64,000 bases of DNA, taken from the NCBI RefSeq assembly GCF_001426685.1, contig NZ_LMFB01000013.1, positions 80,478 to 144,477 of the forward strand, written 5' to 3'. Positions 62,984-64,000 of this stretch are shown here, in pieces. The notes beneath the pieces were generated by a model. The model did no database searches, was not told the origin of the DNA, and saw only the letters and a list, made by a program, of their open reading frames with translations. Numbering within the stretch: the first letter of the stretch is position 1; each line of letters opens with the position of its first letter. Source of the DNA: Rhizobium sp. Root483D2. GTDB taxonomy: Bacteria > Pseudomonadota > Alphaproteobacteria > Rhizobiales > Rhizobiaceae. Position numbers and translations under genes: made by a program.

Positions 62984-63550
62984 TCAGGGGCGGCGAAGGT
63001 GGGACAGCAGGTCGCGTGTTTGGCTGTGCGAGCGGAGGATGTGCACCGGCACGCCGGGACCGTAGTCCGCCAGTTTCTGCTCGATCTCCGGGCTTTCGGT
63101 TTTTTCGAAACCCCAGACATAAGACAGGAATTCGAATGTCAGCCGCTCGGGGCAATCCCTGGCCATTTCCGGACGCGTCCGGCCTCGAAAACGCAGCCAG
63201 CGGCTGATGACGCCATAGAGCGAAACATGGCGGCGCGGCCGCATCCACAGGACAAGATCGGTGCGCGGCAGGCGCAGCGGCAAGGTTCCGGGGCTTGTCC
63301 CGTCCATGATCCAGCGCGGCTGGGCAACCTTCTGCTCGACAATGGCCAGCGCTTCTGCCCTTGGCCGCTGCGTCCAGCCCGGCATCCAGAACACGTCGCG
63401 GTCCATCGACACATAAGGCAACCCAAACATGGCCGAAAGGGTTTGCGCCAACGTGCTCTTGCCGCTGCCGGAGCAGCCGATCACGAGAATACGATCGGCA
63501 CGTTTCAGCACCTGCGCCGTCTCCTCGATATTCAACAGCCTGTTCGACAT
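62984..63550 (-). CDS. P-loop NTPase, FlaR/adenylate-kinase-like
   Basis: A 188-residue P-loop protein of the type often labelled topology modulation protein or adenylate kinase-like. The Walker A is VIGCSGSGKSTLAQTLS (residues 23-39). It is followed by YVSMDRDVFWMPGW, WIMDGTSPGTLPLRLP and a lid-like DLVLWMRPRRHVSLYGVISR. These match the small-kinase family; its substrate is unknown. It lies between lipA and the COQ10-like gene and leaves gaps of about 165 and 185 bases on either side. Confidence 0.82.
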   Translation of the reverse strand: MSNRLLNIEETAQVLKRADRILVIGCSGSGKSTLAQTLSAMFGLPYVSMDRDVFWMPGWTQRPRAEALAIVEQKVAQPRWIMDGTSPGTLPLRLPRTDLVLWMRPRRHVSLYGVISRWLRFRGRTRPEMARDCPERLTFEFLSYVWGFEKTESPEIEQKLADYGPGVPVHILRSHSQTRDLLSHLRRP

Positions 63551-63716
63551 GGATGGTTTCCTGCACGCATTCGATCAACGCGCCGATCTCGCAGCAGCGC
63601 TTCAGCGTCAGGACCGGCATGGCAGGCCGGTCGATCGTAACGGGGTTGCGTGACGGCTCCAGATGTGTGAGCCGCGCACCATAGAGGTCAAATGCAGATT
63701 GGCAACCGCCGGAGCA

Positions 63717-64000
63717 TTATCCGGCCACTGCCGCCAGCTTCTTTTCGCGGTTGGCTTTCAGCCGCGCGAAATCGTCGCCGGCATGGTGCGACGAGCGGGT
63801 GAGCGGGCTGGAGGCGACCATCAGGAAGCCCTTGGTATAGGCCACGGTCTCGTAAGACTTAAACTCCTCCGGCGTCACGAAGCTCATCACCTGATGATGC
63901 TTGCGGGTCGGCTGCAGGTACTGGCCGATGGTGAGGAAATCGACATCGGCGGTGCGCAGATCGTCCATCAACTGCAGCACTTCGTTGCGCTCTTCGCCCA
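63717..64000 (-). CDS. lipA: Lipoyl synthase, C-terminal end (partial)
   Basis: LipA inserts two sulfur atoms into octanoyl groups to make lipoate, using a radical-SAM and an auxiliary iron-sulfur cluster. Only the C-terminal 94 or so residues are here: [38 protein letters not shown] and [19 protein letters not shown] with [15 protein letters not shown]. These match the LipA C-terminus closely, including the RSSHHA segment with the late conserved serine. The cluster-binding cysteines lie beyond the window edge. Confidence 0.93.
   Translation of the reverse strand, partial: GEERNEVLQLMDDLRTADVDFLTIGQYLQPTRKHHQVMSFVTPEEFKSYETVAYTKGFLMVASSPLTRSSHHAGDDFARLKANREKKLAAVAG

Overview
The window looks like chromosomal DNA of a Rhizobiaceae-type alphaproteobacterium (Rhizobium/Agrobacterium group). 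This rests on the gene order dusB-ntrBC-ntrYX followed by dat-hfq-hflX, the four-gene aapJQMP amino-acid transporter, LpxI in place of LpxH, an EipB-type periplasmic protein, the DUF2849/DUF934 sulfite-reduction operon and a fused ispDF gene. Base composition is evenly GC-rich and most genes are densely packed. No rRNA, tRNA, CRISPR array, phage or transposase gene was found.

Layout. 1-12.9 kb: a long leftward run of core envelope and translation genes (rpsB, tsf, pyrH, frr, uppS, cdsA, rseP, bamA, lpxD, fabZ, lpxA, lpxI, lpxB) that links ribosome recycling, isoprenoid carrier, phospholipid, outer-membrane assembly and lipid A synthesis. 12.9-27.4 kb: eipB, a rightward set of small metabolic genes (RidA, GDPD, DUF482, HIT), PAP2 phosphatase, AzlCD, ClpAS, a phasin, DUF3126, CysE, a hydrolase, a zinc-finger protein, a flavin monooxygenase and a cystathionine beta-lyase. 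27.4-32.1 kb: aapJQMP. 43.4-48.3 kb: ferredoxin-NADP reductase and the cysG-DUF2849-cysI-DUF934 operon. 48.5-64 kb: a deaminase, mazG, hflX, hfq, dat, the two nitrogen two-component systems, dusB, ispDF, cinA C-domain, a RatA/COQ10-like protein, a P-loop kinase-like protein and the end of lipA.

The most unusual region is 32.3-43.0 kb. A leftward operon encodes a small membrane-anchored protein, a NOX/ferric-reductase-like transmembrane flavocytochrome, a 1,084-residue exported cytochrome with four CxxCH motifs, an OmpA-domain protein and two exported caspase-fold (C14) proteases. The large cytochrome and both caspases end in DUF4384-like domains. A serralysin-type RTX metalloprotease is transcribed divergently. 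I read this as a candidate envelope redox-protease module that has not, to my knowledge, been characterised; the function is inference.

This block is bracketed by two direct copies of a ~143-bp element (32183-32325 and 43108-43251), each built from a long inverted repeat enclosing two perfect small hairpins. The bracket suggests a unit that could be gained or lost by recombination between the copies. A different CT-rich inverted-repeat element lies between mazG and hflX.
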